A DNA stretch of 64,000 bases, from assembly GCA_041300525.1 (NCBI GenBank), contig JBGLNJ010000001.1:1984001-2048000 (forward strand), read 5' to 3'. Made by a program: the position numbers and the translations under genes. A model generated the notes under the pieces. The model was not told the origin of the DNA. It worked only from the letters and a program-made list of their open reading frames with translations, and did not search any database. Origin of the DNA: JBGLNJ01 sp041300525. GTDB lineage: Bacteria > Chloroflexota > Anaerolineae > Fen-1058. Every line of letters starts with the position of its first letter. Position 1 is the first letter of the stretch. Shown piece by piece: positions 1 to 9,424 of this stretch.

Positions 1-90
1 TGTTTATTGGCTACTTGACATTCGGACTTGTGGGTAATCACCAGGAATTCTGTTAGCCCAAATGGTCTGACCACAATAGCTGCGTCTGAC

Positions 91-3000
91 TCAATCCAAC
101 TCTTCGCCTCCAAAGCCCAGCAGCCCCATGCCCAAGCGCGGCACACGCGCTTTTTCTTCGTCTTTGCCGAACCGGACCACTTCGCCGGTTTCGCCGATGG
201 CTTCCACCGCCAACCCCAGCGACTGCAATTCCTTGACCAGCACGCGGAAAGAGGCCGGGATGCCCGGTTCCTCGATGCGCTCGCCTTTGACGATGGATTC
301 ATAAGTCTTGACGCGGCCTTGCACATCGTCGGACTTGACCGTGAGCATCTCTTGCAAAGTGTGCGCCGCGCCATAAGCTTCCAGCGCCCACACTTCCATT
401 TCGCCAAAGCGTTGTCCGCCGAACTGCGCCTTGCCTCCCAGCGGCTGCTGCGTCACCAGGCTGTACGGCCCGGTCGAGCGCGCATGCACTTTGTCTTCGA
501 CCAAGTGAGCCAGTTTCATCATGTAAATGACGCCGACCGTCACCGGCTGATCGAACGGCTGGCCGGTCTTGCCGTCGTAGAGCGTCACCTTGCCTACGGT
601 CGGCAGCGGCTCAAATAACTCGCTGCTGACTTCTCCTGCGCGTGCGCGAACTTTATCGTCGCCCAGGTGGCTGGTCTTGACGCCGCGCTCTTCCAACCAC
701 AGGCGCAGACAGGCGGTTACCACTTTGCGATCTGAGGCTTGCCGCTCCGCCAGCGGACGATGGTCATCCTCGAATGACAATATCTCATCCGGGTTTTGGC
801 CCTTTCCGCGCAGCCACTCGCGCACAACGGCCCGCCGCGCATAAACTTCGTCCAATGAAAGCTGTTCCAGGTCGTACCCCTGGCGCGAGGCTTCCAACCA
901 TGCACTGATGTACAAAAGCCTCGCTTCGGCCTCGTCGGTGAGTTCCTCTTCCGGATACGCTTGCTCTTTGAGCCACTTCCACGCCAGGGCGGTTACCTCA
1001 TCCCAGGCGTGATCCGCCAACCAGGCGCGCGCCAGCTCCGCCTCGATCTCCTGCTCGTCCGCGCCGTCGAACACTGGCGTGATGGCGCGGAAGCCTAACC
1101 GGTTCGCGGCCCAGCCCATGTGCGTCTCCAGAATCTGCCCGATGTTCATCCGGCCTGGCACGCCCAACGGGTTTAGGATTAAGTCAATCGGCACGCCGTC
1201 AGGCAAGAACGGCATATCTTCCACCGGCACCACCTTGGAGATCACGCCCTTGTTGCCGTGGCGGCCGGCCATCTTGTCGCCTTCGGTGAGCTTGCGCCGC
1301 TGCGCCACGCTCACCCGCACCATCTTGTCTACGCCCGCCGGCAGATCGCGGTGCTCGTCACGCGTAAAGACTTTGACATCCACCACCTTGCCGTGCTCGC
1401 CGTGCGGCAAGCGCAAACTCGAGTCTTTGACTTCGCGCGCCTTTTCGCCAAAGATCGCGCGCAAAAGCTTTTCCTCCGGCGAGAGTTCCTTTTCGCCTTT
1501 AGGCGTGATCTTGCCCACCAGGATATCGTTGGGGCCAACATCCGCGCCGATGCGGACGATGCCTTCCTCGTCCAGGTCCTTCAGCGCATCCTCGCCCACA
1601 TTCGGGATGTCGTGCGTGATCTCTTCCGGGCCGAGCTTGGTGTCACGCACTTCGACTTCGTGCTTCTCGATGTGGATCGAGGTGAACTTGTCCTCCCACA
1701 CCAGCTTTTCAGAGATGGGAATGGCGTCTTCATAGTTGCAGCCTTCCCAAGACATGAACGCGCACAACACGTTATGGCCCAATGCCAGCTCGCCGCCTTG
1801 CGTCGAGGAGCTATCGGCGAGCACATCGCCCTTCTTGACCTTGAGTCCTTTGTACACAATCGGCCGCTGGTCAATGCAGGTGCTCTGGTTCGAGCGGTTG
1901 TACTTGCGCAACTTGTAGATTTTCTTTTTGCCGGCGCTCGTCTGGACTTCGACCTGCTTGCCGGTCACGCCGATAACGTCGCCGCTTTCTTCGGCCACGA
2001 CGACCTGGCCCGAATCCAACGCGGCCTGCCACTCCATCCCCGTCGCCACCAAAGGCACTTCGGGCTGGAGCAGCGGCACGGCCTGGCGCTGCATGTTCGA
2101 TCCCATCAGTGCGCGGTTGGCGTCATCGTGCTCCAGGAACGGGATGAGCGCGGCGCTGATACCCACAATCTGCCGAGGGGCCACATCCATGTAATCCACT
2201 TCGTCAGCCGGGCGCATCAAGAACTTTTGATTGCGCCGCACCGACACGCGCAGCTGGACGAAATGTTTCTTGTCATCCAACTCGGCGTTCGCCTGGGCGA
2301 TGGTATACCGGTCTTCCGTGTCCGCCGCCAGATAGAAAACCTCGCCGGTGACGGTCGGGCGAACTTTGATCGTTTCCAACGGCAATTTAGCAATCTTTTT
2401 AGCCAGGTCAGGCGTAACCTCGGCGCCCTTGGTCGCCACGGTCTCCCCGCGCGCAGGATCAACGACATCCTCACGCAGGATGTGTCCCGTCAACTGGTCG
2501 GCCTTATTGGGCGCCTCGCGTACTACTTTGCGGTACGGCGTTTCGATAAAGCCATACTCATTGACCTTGCCATAGGTCGCCAAACGGCCAATGAGGCCAA
2601 TGTTCGGGCCTTCCGGTGTCTCGATAGGACAAATGCGGCCATAGTGGCTATGGTGCACGTCACGCACGTCAAAGCCGGCGCGCTCGCGGCGCAGTCCGCC
2701 AGGACCGAGTGCCGACAGCGTGCGCTTGTGCGTCAACTCAGCCAGTGGATTGGTCTGATCCATGAACTGGCTGAGTTGGCTGCTGCCAAAGAACTCGCGC
2801 ACTGCCGCGACGACCGGGCGGATATTGATGAGTGTCACAGGCGTGAGCGCCTCGCTCTCGCGGATGCTCATGCGCTCGCGCACGACGCGCTCCATCCGCC
2901 GCAAGCCGATGCGGAGCTTGTTCTGAATCAACTCACCCACCGTCTTGACTCGACGGTTGCCCAAGTGGTCAATGTCGTCCGGCGTGTCCATCCCGTTGTT

Positions 3001-4011
3001 GATGCGGATCATGGTCTCGACGAGCTTGACCAAATCGTAGCGGCTGATAGTGCGGTGCGTGCGCGGGACGGACTCGTCCAGCCGCAACCGTTGGTTGAGC
3101 TTGTAACGGCCCACGCGCTCCAGGTCGTAGCGCCGCTGATCGAACAATTGCGAAACCAAATACTCGCGGGCATTGTCAAGCGTGGGCGGGTCGCCGGGGC
3201 GCATGCGCTTGTAGAATTCCAACATCGCCTCTTCCGCCACCGTGCGGTTATCCTTGCCCGGCCACTCGGGTTCCTGGCGAATCGTCGCCTCGATGTAACG
3301 ATGATCCGGGTTCGTGTCTACGCCGGCAAACAGCGCCATCAGTTCTTCATCCGAACCCGTGGTCAGGATCGGCGGCGCATTCTTCAGCCCATCGTCCACT
3401 GCCGCCATGCCGCGCAGCAAAATTGTCACCGGGATCGTGCGCTTGCGATTGAATTTGATCGTCAGGTAATCGCTCTTGCGTGTCTCGAACTCCATCCACG
3501 CGCCACGGTCGGGGATGAGCTTGGCCTTGGCGAGCAGCCGCCCGGTTGAGGGGTCCTCGTCGGCATCGAAATAGACGCCCGGCGAGCGGATCAACTGTGA
3601 AACGACCACGCGCTCCGTCCCGTTGATGATGAATGTGCCGTTCTCCGTCATCCAGGGCATGTCGCCCATAAAGATCTCGGATTCCAGATTTTCGCCCGTC
3701 TCGCGGTTGATCAAGACGACCTTGACGTGCAAGGGCCTGGCAAAGGTCAGGTCACGCTCGAGACATTCCTTTTGGCTGTACTTGGGTTCCTCAAAGCGAA
3801 AGCCCAACCGGAATTGCTGGCTCTCCGGCTTGGCGCTGGGAAAATGTAAGCTTAGGCCACCGTTAAAACTCTCGATCGGCGAGACCTCATCGAACAACCC
3901 GCGCAGCCCCTCGCCGATAAACCAGTCAAAAGACCGGGTCTGAACTTCGATCAATGTCGGCAAGGTGTAAACGTCGGAAATACGTGAGTATGATTTGGCT
4001 TTCTGACTCAT
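91..4011 (-). CDS. rpoB: DNA-directed RNA polymerase beta subunit
   Basis: Catalytic beta subunit of RNA polymerase, 1306 residues, full length. The rifampicin region (residues about 409-435, starting GSSQLSQFMDQ) and the conserved active-site stretch KMAGRHGNKG (914-923) are both visible. The start is supported by a GGAGG ribosome site nine bases upstream. The C-terminus ends normally with EELD and stop. The position equal to E. coli Arg529 is Thr (residue 431, codon 2719-2721), while His526 and Ser531 equivalents are kept. The usual upstream partner rplL is not here: the gene stands divergent to fabF with its own promoter. rpoC would be expected just beyond the left window edge but is not visible. 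Identification is certain. Confidence 0.98.
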   Translation of the reverse strand: MSQKAKSYSRISDVYTLPTLIEVQTRSFDWFIGEGLRGLFDEVSPIESFNGGLSLHFPSAKPESQQFRLGFRFEEPKYSQKECLERDLTFARPLHVKVVLINRETGENLESEIFMGDMPWMTENGTFIINGTERVVVSQLIRSPGVYFDADEDPSTGRLLAKAKLIPDRGAWMEFETRKSDYLTIKFNRKRTIPVTILLRGMAAVDDGLKNAPPILTTGSDEELMALFAGVDTNPDHRYIEATIRQEPEWPGKDNRTVAEEAMLEFYKRMRPGDPPTLDNAREYLVSQLFDQRRYDLERVGRYKLNQRLRLDESVPRTHRTISRYDLVKLVETMIRINNGMDTPDDIDHLGNRRVKTVGELIQNKLRIGLRRMERVVRERMSIRESEALTPVTLINIRPVVAAVREFFGSSQLSQFMDQTNPLAELTHKRTLSALGPGGLRRERAGFDVRDVHHSHYGRICPIETPEGPNIGLIGRLATYGKVNEYGFIETPYRKVVREAPNKADQLTGHILREDVVDPARGETVATKGAEVTPDLAKKIAKLPLETIKVRPTVTGEVFYLAADTEDRYTIAQANAELDDKKHFVQLRVSVRRNQKFLMRPADEVDYMDVAPRQIVGISAALIPFLEHDDANRALMGSNMQRQAVPLLQPEVPLVATGMEWQAALDSGQVVVAEESGDVIGVTGKQVEVQTSAGKKKIYKLRKYNRSNQSTCIDQRPIVYKGLKVKKGDVLADSSSTQGGELALGHNVLCAFMSWEGCNYEDAIPISEKLVWEDKFTSIHIEKHEVEVRDTKLGPEEITHDIPNVGEDALKDLDEEGIVRIGADVGPNDILVGKITPKGEKELSPEEKLLRAIFGEKAREVKDSSLRLPHGEHGKVVDVKVFTRDEHRDLPAGVDKMVRVSVAQRRKLTEGDKMAGRHGNKGVISKVVPVEDMPFLPDGVPIDLILNPLGVPGRMNIGQILETHMGWAANRLGFRAITPVFDGADEQEIEAELARAWLADHAWDEVTALAWKWLKEQAYPEEELTDEAEARLLYISAWLEASRQGYDLEQLSLDEVYARRAVVREWLRGKGQNPDEILSFEDDHRPLAERQASDRKVVTACLRLWLEERGVKTSHLGDDKVRARAGEVSSELFEPLPTVGKVTLYDGKTGQPFDQPVTVGVIYMMKLAHLVEDKVHARSTGPYSLVTQQPLGGKAQFGGQRFGEMEVWALEAYGAAHTLQEMLTVKSDDVQGRVKTYESIVKGERIEEPGIPASFRVLVKELQSLGLAVEAIGETGEVVRFGKDEEKARVPRLGMGLLGFGGEELD

Positions 4012-4115
4012 TCAACGCCCTCCACTGAAACACAACAAGGGGATGCGTTATCCCCTTTGCTTATCCGCTGTTGTGGCCTGTTTATTTTTCTCGTTGTGCA
4101 ATTCTGCAAACAACT

Positions 4116-4144
4116 ATTATAAATGTCATTGCAAGTTCTGTCAA
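4116..4144 (-). promoter_or_regulatory. Sigma70-type promoter of rpoB
   Basis: On the minus strand a perfect TTGACA (4144-4139) and a perfect TATAAT (4121-4116) are separated by 17 bases. Transcription would start near 4109, leaving a leader of about 98 bases before rpoB. This is the best consensus promoter in the window and fits a highly expressed gene transcribed apart from rplKAJL. Confidence 0.8.
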
Positions 4145-4242
4145 TGGCGCGCATCCTACCCTAGCATGTGGTGTTGTATAGGGCAACTTGACAGCATACC
4201 CTGTGGACGGGAAGGCCGCCCCACAGTTTGAGGAGAAAAAGA

Positions 4243-5484
4243 GTGAGCACACGAGTCGTCATCACGGGCCTGGGGGCCATCACACCGGTCGGCAACGACG
4301 TAGAAACCATGTGGCAAGCTCTGATTACGGGCCGTTCGGGCGTCGGGCCGATTACGCATTTTGACCCAACGCCGTTCGAGACGAGATTCGCCGCCGAGGT
4401 AAAAGGGTTTGACGCGGCGGCGCTGTTCGGACGCAAGGACGCGCGGCGGATGGATCGCTTCACCCAGTTCGCCGTGGCCGCTGCCGGGCAGGCGCTCGCC
4501 GACGCCGGCTTGAGCGTCACGCCGGAAAACGCCCCGCGCATCGGCTGCATCTTTGGCAGTGGCATCGGCGGCATCGGCACGCTCCTGGCGGAGGCCGATG
4601 TGATGCGCGAAAAGGGAGTGGGGCGCGTCAGCCCATTCCTCGTTCCAATGATGCTGCCGGACACTGCGCCGGGCCAGATCGCCATCCAGTACGGCCTGAA
4701 AGGGCCTAACATGGCCATCGCGACTGCGTGCGCCAGCAGCGCGAATGCCCTCGGCGAAGCCTCAGAAACTATCCGGCGCGGCGCGGCAGATGCCATGTTG
4801 ACCGGCGGCGCAGAGGCCGGCGTCATCCCGCTGGCGTTGGCCGGTTTTATCGTGATGACGGCCGTCAGCCGACGCAACGACGCGCCGCAAAAGGCCTCCC
4901 GCCCATTCGACGCGAACCGTGACGGTTTTGTCGTCGGCGAAGGCGGCGCAGCCCTGATGCTCGAAAACCTCGATCACGCCAAAGCGCGGGGCGCGCGCAT
5001 CTATGCAGAGGTGCTCGGCTATGGAGCTTCGGCTGACGCTTATCACATCACCGCGCCGCAGGAAACCGGCGAAGGCGCCGCACGTGCCATGCGCACGGCG
5101 TTGGCCCAGGCCAGGCTCGAGCCCAAAGATATTGGCTACCTCAACGCGCACGGCACCTCGACGCAGCTCAACGACAAGAGCGAAACGGCCGCCGTCAAAC
5201 AGGTCTTTGGCCCGGCGGCTTTTCAGCTTCCGATCAGCTCGACCAAATCTATGACCGGGCACTTGCTCGGCGCGGCGGGCGCCTTGGAAGCCGTCGTGTG
5301 CGTCAAAGTGTTGCAAAACGGCCTCCTGCCACCCACGATCAACTATGAGACGCCCGACCCCGAATGTGATCTGGACTATGTGCCCAACGCGGCGCGCCGT
5401 GTCCCTATCCGCACCGCCATGTCTAACTCGTTCGGGTTCGGCGGCCATAACGCCTGTTTGGTCTTTGGAATTTCAGATTTCTGA
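4243..5484 (+). CDS. fabF: Beta-ketoacyl-ACP synthase II
   Basis: Elongating condensing enzyme of type II fatty acid synthesis, 413 residues. The thiolase-fold triad is present: Cys163 (TACASSANAL), His303 (NAHGTST) and His340 (MTGHLLG). The GTG at 4243 is chosen because AGGAG lies seven bases upstream; the open frame reaches back to a TTG at 4228 without a ribosome site. The last residues (ISDF) and the TGA stop are encoded by the heptamer repeat array that fills the gap to fabH, so the natural C-terminus may have been altered slightly. fabH follows in the same direction, forming a short fatty-acid operon. Confidence 0.95.
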   Translation: MSTRVVITGLGAITPVGNDVETMWQALITGRSGVGPITHFDPTPFETRFAAEVKGFDAAALFGRKDARRMDRFTQFAVAAAGQALADAGLSVTPENAPRIGCIFGSGIGGIGTLLAEADVMREKGVGRVSPFLVPMMLPDTAPGQIAIQYGLKGPNMAIATACASSANALGEASETIRRGAADAMLTGGAEAGVIPLALAGFIVMTAVSRRNDAPQKASRPFDANRDGFVVGEGGAALMLENLDHAKARGARIYAEVLGYGASADAYHITAPQETGEGAARAMRTALAQARLEPKDIGYLNAHGTSTQLNDKSETAAVKQVFGPAAFQLPISSTKSMTGHLLGAAGALEAVVCVKVLQNGLLPPTINYETPDPECDLDYVPNAARRVPIRTAMSNSFGFGGHNACLVFGISDF

Positions 5485-5566
5485 TTTTGGATTGCGGATT
5501 CCGAATTGCAGCGCGCCATTCGATCGCGAGGCGCGTACCAAAATCGAAAATCGGAAATCCAAAATC
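5463..5566 (+). repeat. Heptamer repeat hairpin between fabF and fabH
   Basis: The left side is a run of degenerate 7-base units of the form RGATTTY (GATTTCT, GATTTTG, GATTGCG, GATTCCG), and the right side is the complementary form (AAAATCG, AAAATCG, GAAATCC). GATTTTGGATT at 5483-5493 pairs exactly with 5556-5566. The array begins inside the last codons of fabF, includes its TGA stop, and ends at the base before the fabH ATG. Confidence 0.7.
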
Positions 5567-6940
5567 ATGGGAGTTGCAGTGGCTGAACGAAGAACCGTCC
5601 GTTCCGCGCATATCATCGGCTGGGGCAAGTATGTCCCGGCCAAAGTTGTCACCAACGATGATCTATCTCGAATGGTAGATACGTCTGACGAGTTTATCGT
5701 CTCGCGCACCGGCATCCGCGAGCGGCGCATCGTCTCTTCGCCCAAAGAGACGACGGCCAGCATGTCCATCGCCGCCGCTAAAGAAGCACTGGAAATTGCC
5801 GGCATCACACCCAGCGAGATTGATCTCGTCATCGTCGCCACCCTCACGCCGGATCATAGCATCCCGGCCACTGCCTGTCTGGTGCAGGACGCGCTCGGCG
5901 CTGAGAATGCCGGAGCGTTTGATCTTTCGGCAGGCTGCTCCGGGTTTGTATATGGGCTGGCGATGGGCGCGCAAGCGATTGCCAGCGGCGCGCAAAACTG
6001 TGTGTTGGTCATCGGCGCAGAAACGCTGTCTCGCATCGTGAACTGGCACGACCGCGACACGTGCATCTTGTTCGGCGACGGCGCAGGAGCCGTGGTATTG
6101 CGCGGCAGCGACGAGCCCGGCGGCGTGTTGTCCACGCTCATCCGCTCCGACGGCTCCGGTGGCGATCTGTTGATCGTGCCGGCCGGCGGCAGCCGTCAAC
6201 CTGCAACGCTGGACACTGTCGCCATGGGGTTGCACTATGTCCGGATGAACGGGAAAGAAGTGTACCGCTTTGCCACGCGCGTGATGGATAAAGCAGCACG
6301 CCAGGTCGTGGCCGACGCCGGATTGACCCTGGACGATATAGACCTGTACATTCCCCATCAGGCCAACCTGCGGATCATCCAGGCGGCAGCTCGGTCACTC
6401 GGACTGCCGATGGACAAGTTCTTTGTCAACCTGGACAAGTATGGCAACACCTCGGCGGCATCCATCCCAGTAGCGTTGTGCGAAGCGGCGGCCGCCGAGC
6501 GCGTCCGGCCTGGAGATCACGTGGTGATGGTCGGCTTTGGCGCGGGCCTGACTTGGGCTGCGGCCGTCGTACAGTGGGGTGCGCCGCGGCCGCCCGTGCC
6601 GGCGTGGAGGCGGACACTCGACGGGCTGCGCTATGTAGCGGCCGGTATTCGCTCGCAAGGACGCCGATTGCAGCGGCGCGCAGCCGCCTGGCTATTTGGC
6701 GATAACTCACTATACGGGTTAGGCCGCCATAGCCCCTTTCTATTTTACTATGGTGAGCATCACCATAGTATAGTTCTCTTTGGCGCTGAAGATAAGCATA
6801 ACATTAGCCTGTTTCTCGCTGCGCGTGAAGTCCAATATAACCGCTGGCCCTCCGAACAGGCTTGTCTCGCTCGATTGACGGTTAGTGAATTTCCAGCCAC
6901 CAGCACTCATTTGCTTCTGGTAATACGCTTCCGCCTCTGA
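5567..6940 (+). CDS. fabH: Beta-ketoacyl-ACP synthase III with anomalous C-terminal extension
   Basis: Initiating condensing enzyme joining acetyl-CoA to malonyl-ACP. Catalytic residues are Cys124 (GCSGFVYG), His264 (IPHQANLR) and Asn294 (KYGNTSAAS). The start at 5567 follows the repeat hairpin directly; the frame is open further upstream but that part is repeat and fabF antisense. The protein is 457 residues against about 320-335 for the family. The core ends near residue 345, and the extra tail has no visible domain. Its last 201 bases run antisense through the lipoprotein gene at 6740-7333. Either a stop codon was lost or the tail is not functional. The enzyme assignment is firm; the 3' end is not. 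Confidence 0.88.
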   Translation: MGVAVAERRTVRSAHIIGWGKYVPAKVVTNDDLSRMVDTSDEFIVSRTGIRERRIVSSPKETTASMSIAAAKEALEIAGITPSEIDLVIVATLTPDHSIPATACLVQDALGAENAGAFDLSAGCSGFVYGLAMGAQAIASGAQNCVLVIGAETLSRIVNWHDRDTCILFGDGAGAVVLRGSDEPGGVLSTLIRSDGSGGDLLIVPAGGSRQPATLDTVAMGLHYVRMNGKEVYRFATRVMDKAARQVVADAGLTLDDIDLYIPHQANLRIIQAAARSLGLPMDKFFVNLDKYGNTSAASIPVALCEAAAAERVRPGDHVVMVGFGAGLTWAAAVVQWGAPRPPVPAWRRTLDGLRYVAAGIRSQGRRLQRRAAAWLFGDNSLYGLGRHSPFLFYYGEHHHSIVLFGAEDKHNISLFLAAREVQYNRWPSEQACLARLTVSEFPATSTHLLLVIRFRL

Positions 6941-7333
6941 GATGGATACTTTGACTGCGTAGAGGTAACCGAAACCTGCTGGCTTACCTTCCATCGCGCC
7001 GGGCATAATTGGGAGTCCGCTCCATGAAGAGACGGACGTTCCAATTGTTTGCGTTCCAGTTGGACTTGATGTTGGTCTGGGCGTGTTGGTAGTGGGCAAT
7101 TTAGTAAAAGTAGGGGATGGCTTAACAGGTAACGGAGTCTGCGTAGGGAATGGCGTGTTTGTAGGAATAGACGTATTGGTAGCAGTCGGCATACTCGTGA
7201 GTGTGGGTGGTATAGTTGGAAGCATAGTAGCAGTGGGTGGCACTGGCGTAGGAGCAAGAACCTGAGTACCAAAACTACATGATGACAAAACAATCGTGCA
7301 GAGTACTGTGATGAGTAGAATTCTCGAATACAT
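6740..7333 (-). CDS. Lipoprotein with Thr-Pro-rich linker
   Basis: Predicted lipoprotein of 197 residues. It has a typical signal peptide with lipobox LSSC at residues 16-19, a long Pro/Thr linker (about 28-95), then a globular C-terminal domain of about 100 residues that resembles no family I can name. The linker type is common on Chloroflexota surface proteins and suggests the C-terminal domain is displayed outside the membrane. AGGAG six bases before the ATG supports the start. The 3' end overlaps the fabH extension on the opposite strand. Function unknown. Confidence 0.8.
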   Translation of the reverse strand: MYSRILLITVLCTIVLSSCSFGTQVLAPTPVPPTATMLPTIPPTLTSMPTATNTSIPTNTPFPTQTPLPVKPSPTFTKLPTTNTPRPTSSPTGTQTIGTSVSSWSGLPIMPGAMEGKPAGFGYLYAVKVSISEAEAYYQKQMSAGGWKFTNRQSSETSLFGGPAVILDFTRSEKQANVMLIFSAKENYTMVMLTIVK

Positions 7334-7430
7334 GAATGGCTCCTGTGTGAGAGATGATTCCTGCGACTGAGTTGTGGCAGCCTAACTCTGTCTTGAGCCG
7401 CGACGACTCTTCACGATCCGTCATCACCCT

Positions 7431-7706
7431 CTAACGTTGTGACGAGCCAGTCGCCGAAAAGAGCCAAGCACCCGCCACGACCGCCGAGCCAAAGAACGCT
7501 ACGGCCTGCAACGCGGGCGGCGGCAAGGGCAATCGCGCCATCGCATTTGCGCTCGGGCCTTGGCCCAGCAAGGCCGCCATCACCACCACTGTCCACCCCA
7601 CCAGCCCAGCCATAAAGCCGACCAGGAGCGAAAGGAACACGCGAATCCATCGCAGGCGTGGCGGGCGCTCTTCCCGCAAGGCGGCCTTTCGTTCTTCGTC
7701 ACTCAC
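7431..7706 (-). CDS. Small membrane protein
   Basis: A 91-residue protein with a charged cytoplasmic N-terminus (about 20 residues, rich in Glu and Arg) and two hydrophobic segments at roughly residues 21-48 and 65-85, consistent with a two-helix inner membrane protein. Its ATG overlaps the TGA of the upstream DUF885 gene (ATGA at 7703-7706), so the two are translationally coupled. No family was recognised. The coupling suggests a role tied to the DUF885 protein. Confidence 0.65.
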   Translation of the reverse strand: MSDEERKAALREERPPRLRWIRVFLSLLVGFMAGLVGWTVVVMAALLGQGPSANAMARLPLPPPALQAVAFFGSAVVAGAWLFSATGSSQR

Positions 7707-9352
7707 AAGAGTTGCTCGTCATCGTGGAGCAGCATCATCTTGCGCACGAGCGGAATCGGCGCGGCGCCAAACGAAAGGAACGTGTCGTGGAAACGCTTGA
7801 GCGAGAACGCGCTGCCCTGCTCGCGCCGCCAATCTTCGCGCAGCTTGAGCACCATCAGCTTGCCGAGCGTGTACAACAAATAGCCGGGGTCAAATGTGCC
7901 GCGTTCGGCCTCTTTGCGCGACGGCAGCTCGGCCATGTAAGCATCCTTCACGAAACGGCGCGCCGCATCTTCCACGCTCATGCCTTGCGTGTGCAACCCC
8001 ATCGAGCAGATAAAGCGCACGTCGCGCGGCAAGGCTCCACACAACTGCCCCAAGTGAAGATAAGGGTCGCCCTCACGATACCCTTCCTCGAGCATCATCT
8101 GCTCCACATAGTGCGCCCAGCCTTCCCACGACGAGTAAGCATCGAGCACTTTGGCGACATCAGTCGGGCTGTTGCGAAAGTGCAGCCAGTGCAAATAGTG
8201 GCCCGGCCAGCCTTCGTGGATCGAAGTGGCCTCATGCACACCATAGTTGAACTCGGTCAGCCACTCTTCCACCTGAGCTTCGGGCCAGTCCTTTTCCGGC
8301 GGCGTGATGTAATAGAACGAGTCGGTGGCGACCTTTTCGAACGGGCCGGGCGTGTCCATCATGGCAGTCGCCCAGCGCAAAAAGGGAGGCGTTTCGGCAA
8401 TGGCAGGCCGCAGGTCGGCAGGAATGGACACCAAGTCGCGATCGAGAAGGAACGCGCGCAAGGTCTCCATCATCTTTTGCGTTTCGGGGATCAGCGTGCC
8501 GGCGGATGGATGGTTGCGCCCGATCTCGCGCATCGCTTCAGCCGGAGATTTGCCGGGCGAGATTTTGCGCGCCACCTGCTCGAACTCGGCCTTGTTACGA
8601 GCGAGATCAGCTTCCGCGACGGCCAAAAGTTCGTCGAGGGGCAATTCCACCGCTTCGCCCACGCGCAACATCTCTCGATACGCGTCCGCGCCAATCGCGT
8701 ACTGCTCGTTCGCGTTGGGCAGGACTGGATCGCGGAGCCACGCCGCGAAGGATTCAAACGCAACCAACGCATTGTCCTGCGCCGCAGAGAATTGCGCCAT
8801 CAAGCTGGCATCCTCGACGGAAGCGAGTTGCGCCGGAAGTTCATCACGCAAGAACTTTATCATTCCCAGCGCCATTTCGAGGCCGGTCTGCGCGAACGTG
8901 CGCGGCATCGGCAGTTCAAGATTCGCGCGGGCCTGAGCGACCAAGTCAGGGATGTGGCCCAGGTGTACCGTGATGGCTTTGAGACGAACCGGCAACGGCG
9001 CATAGTTGCGCTTGAGGTAATTGCTCACATCGCACTCTCCGATGTAACCCATCGGATTGCGCGCCCAGTTGCGCAGCGTTTCCAACTCGAACAACTCGCG
9101 CTCGATTGCCAGGCGCAAGAGTTGATAGTCGAGCCACGTCTGCGCGGGTGGCGCATCCGGCGGAATGGCCGCCAGCTCGTCGCGGTAGGCCTTGAGGTCG
9201 GACACGCGGCGAGCGATAGTCGGCGGGCTAAAATCTGTCACCAGGCCGTCGTAACCGTGCAGGCCCAGGTTCGACGCGCGAGCGGGGTACGTGGCAAAGA
9301 TGCCGCGTAGAAATTTTTTGGAAAAAGCTCCGAGCAATGTTGGCAGAGTCAT
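7703..9352 (-). CDS. DUF885 family protein, putative metallopeptidase
   Basis: A 549-residue protein of the DUF885 family, whose members carry a thermolysin-like zinc site. The key motif HEGWPGHYLHW is present (residues about 401-411) with a downstream conserved Glu region (SSWEGWAHYVEQMM). No signal peptide is visible, so it is probably cytoplasmic, perhaps acting on peptides delivered by the nearby oligopeptide transporter. The ATG at 9352 has AAGGAG six bases upstream and is preferred to the longer frame starting at 9415. A second, more distant DUF885-like gene lies at 41642. Zinc peptidase activity is inferred, not shown. Confidence 0.85.
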   Translation of the reverse strand: MTLPTLLGAFSKKFLRGIFATYPARASNLGLHGYDGLVTDFSPPTIARRVSDLKAYRDELAAIPPDAPPAQTWLDYQLLRLAIERELFELETLRNWARNPMGYIGECDVSNYLKRNYAPLPVRLKAITVHLGHIPDLVAQARANLELPMPRTFAQTGLEMALGMIKFLRDELPAQLASVEDASLMAQFSAAQDNALVAFESFAAWLRDPVLPNANEQYAIGADAYREMLRVGEAVELPLDELLAVAEADLARNKAEFEQVARKISPGKSPAEAMREIGRNHPSAGTLIPETQKMMETLRAFLLDRDLVSIPADLRPAIAETPPFLRWATAMMDTPGPFEKVATDSFYYITPPEKDWPEAQVEEWLTEFNYGVHEATSIHEGWPGHYLHWLHFRNSPTDVAKVLDAYSSWEGWAHYVEQMMLEEGYREGDPYLHLGQLCGALPRDVRFICSMGLHTQGMSVEDAARRFVKDAYMAELPSRKEAERGTFDPGYLLYTLGKLMVLKLREDWRREQGSAFSLKRFHDTFLSFGAAPIPLVRKMMLLHDDEQLL

Positions 9353-9424
9353 TGGAATCTCCTTTGCAAATGGTCTCGCGGGTGTGATCCAGCCCGCAGA
9401 GTCACGCCGCGCCAATTTTGCGCT

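Noticed and set aside
1258..3549. Long open frame of 763 codons on the plus strand within rpoB
   Set aside because: Exactly antisense to rpoB, Arg/His/Ala-rich composition, no ribosome site. High-GC genes often leave the opposite strand open.
4189..4226. Promoter and leader hairpin for fabF
   Set aside because: TTGACA at 4189 has no -10 box at a suitable distance, and the CTGTGG/CCACAG hairpin is only 6 bp with a long loop.
6749..6767. Palindrome TATGGTG...CACCATA as a regulatory site
   Set aside because: It lies inside the coding end of the lipoprotein gene and is short enough to occur by chance.
7658..9310. 550-codon plus-strand frame opposite the DUF885 gene
   Set aside because: Antisense shadow; the minus-strand protein has the HEGWPGH motif and a good ribosome site.
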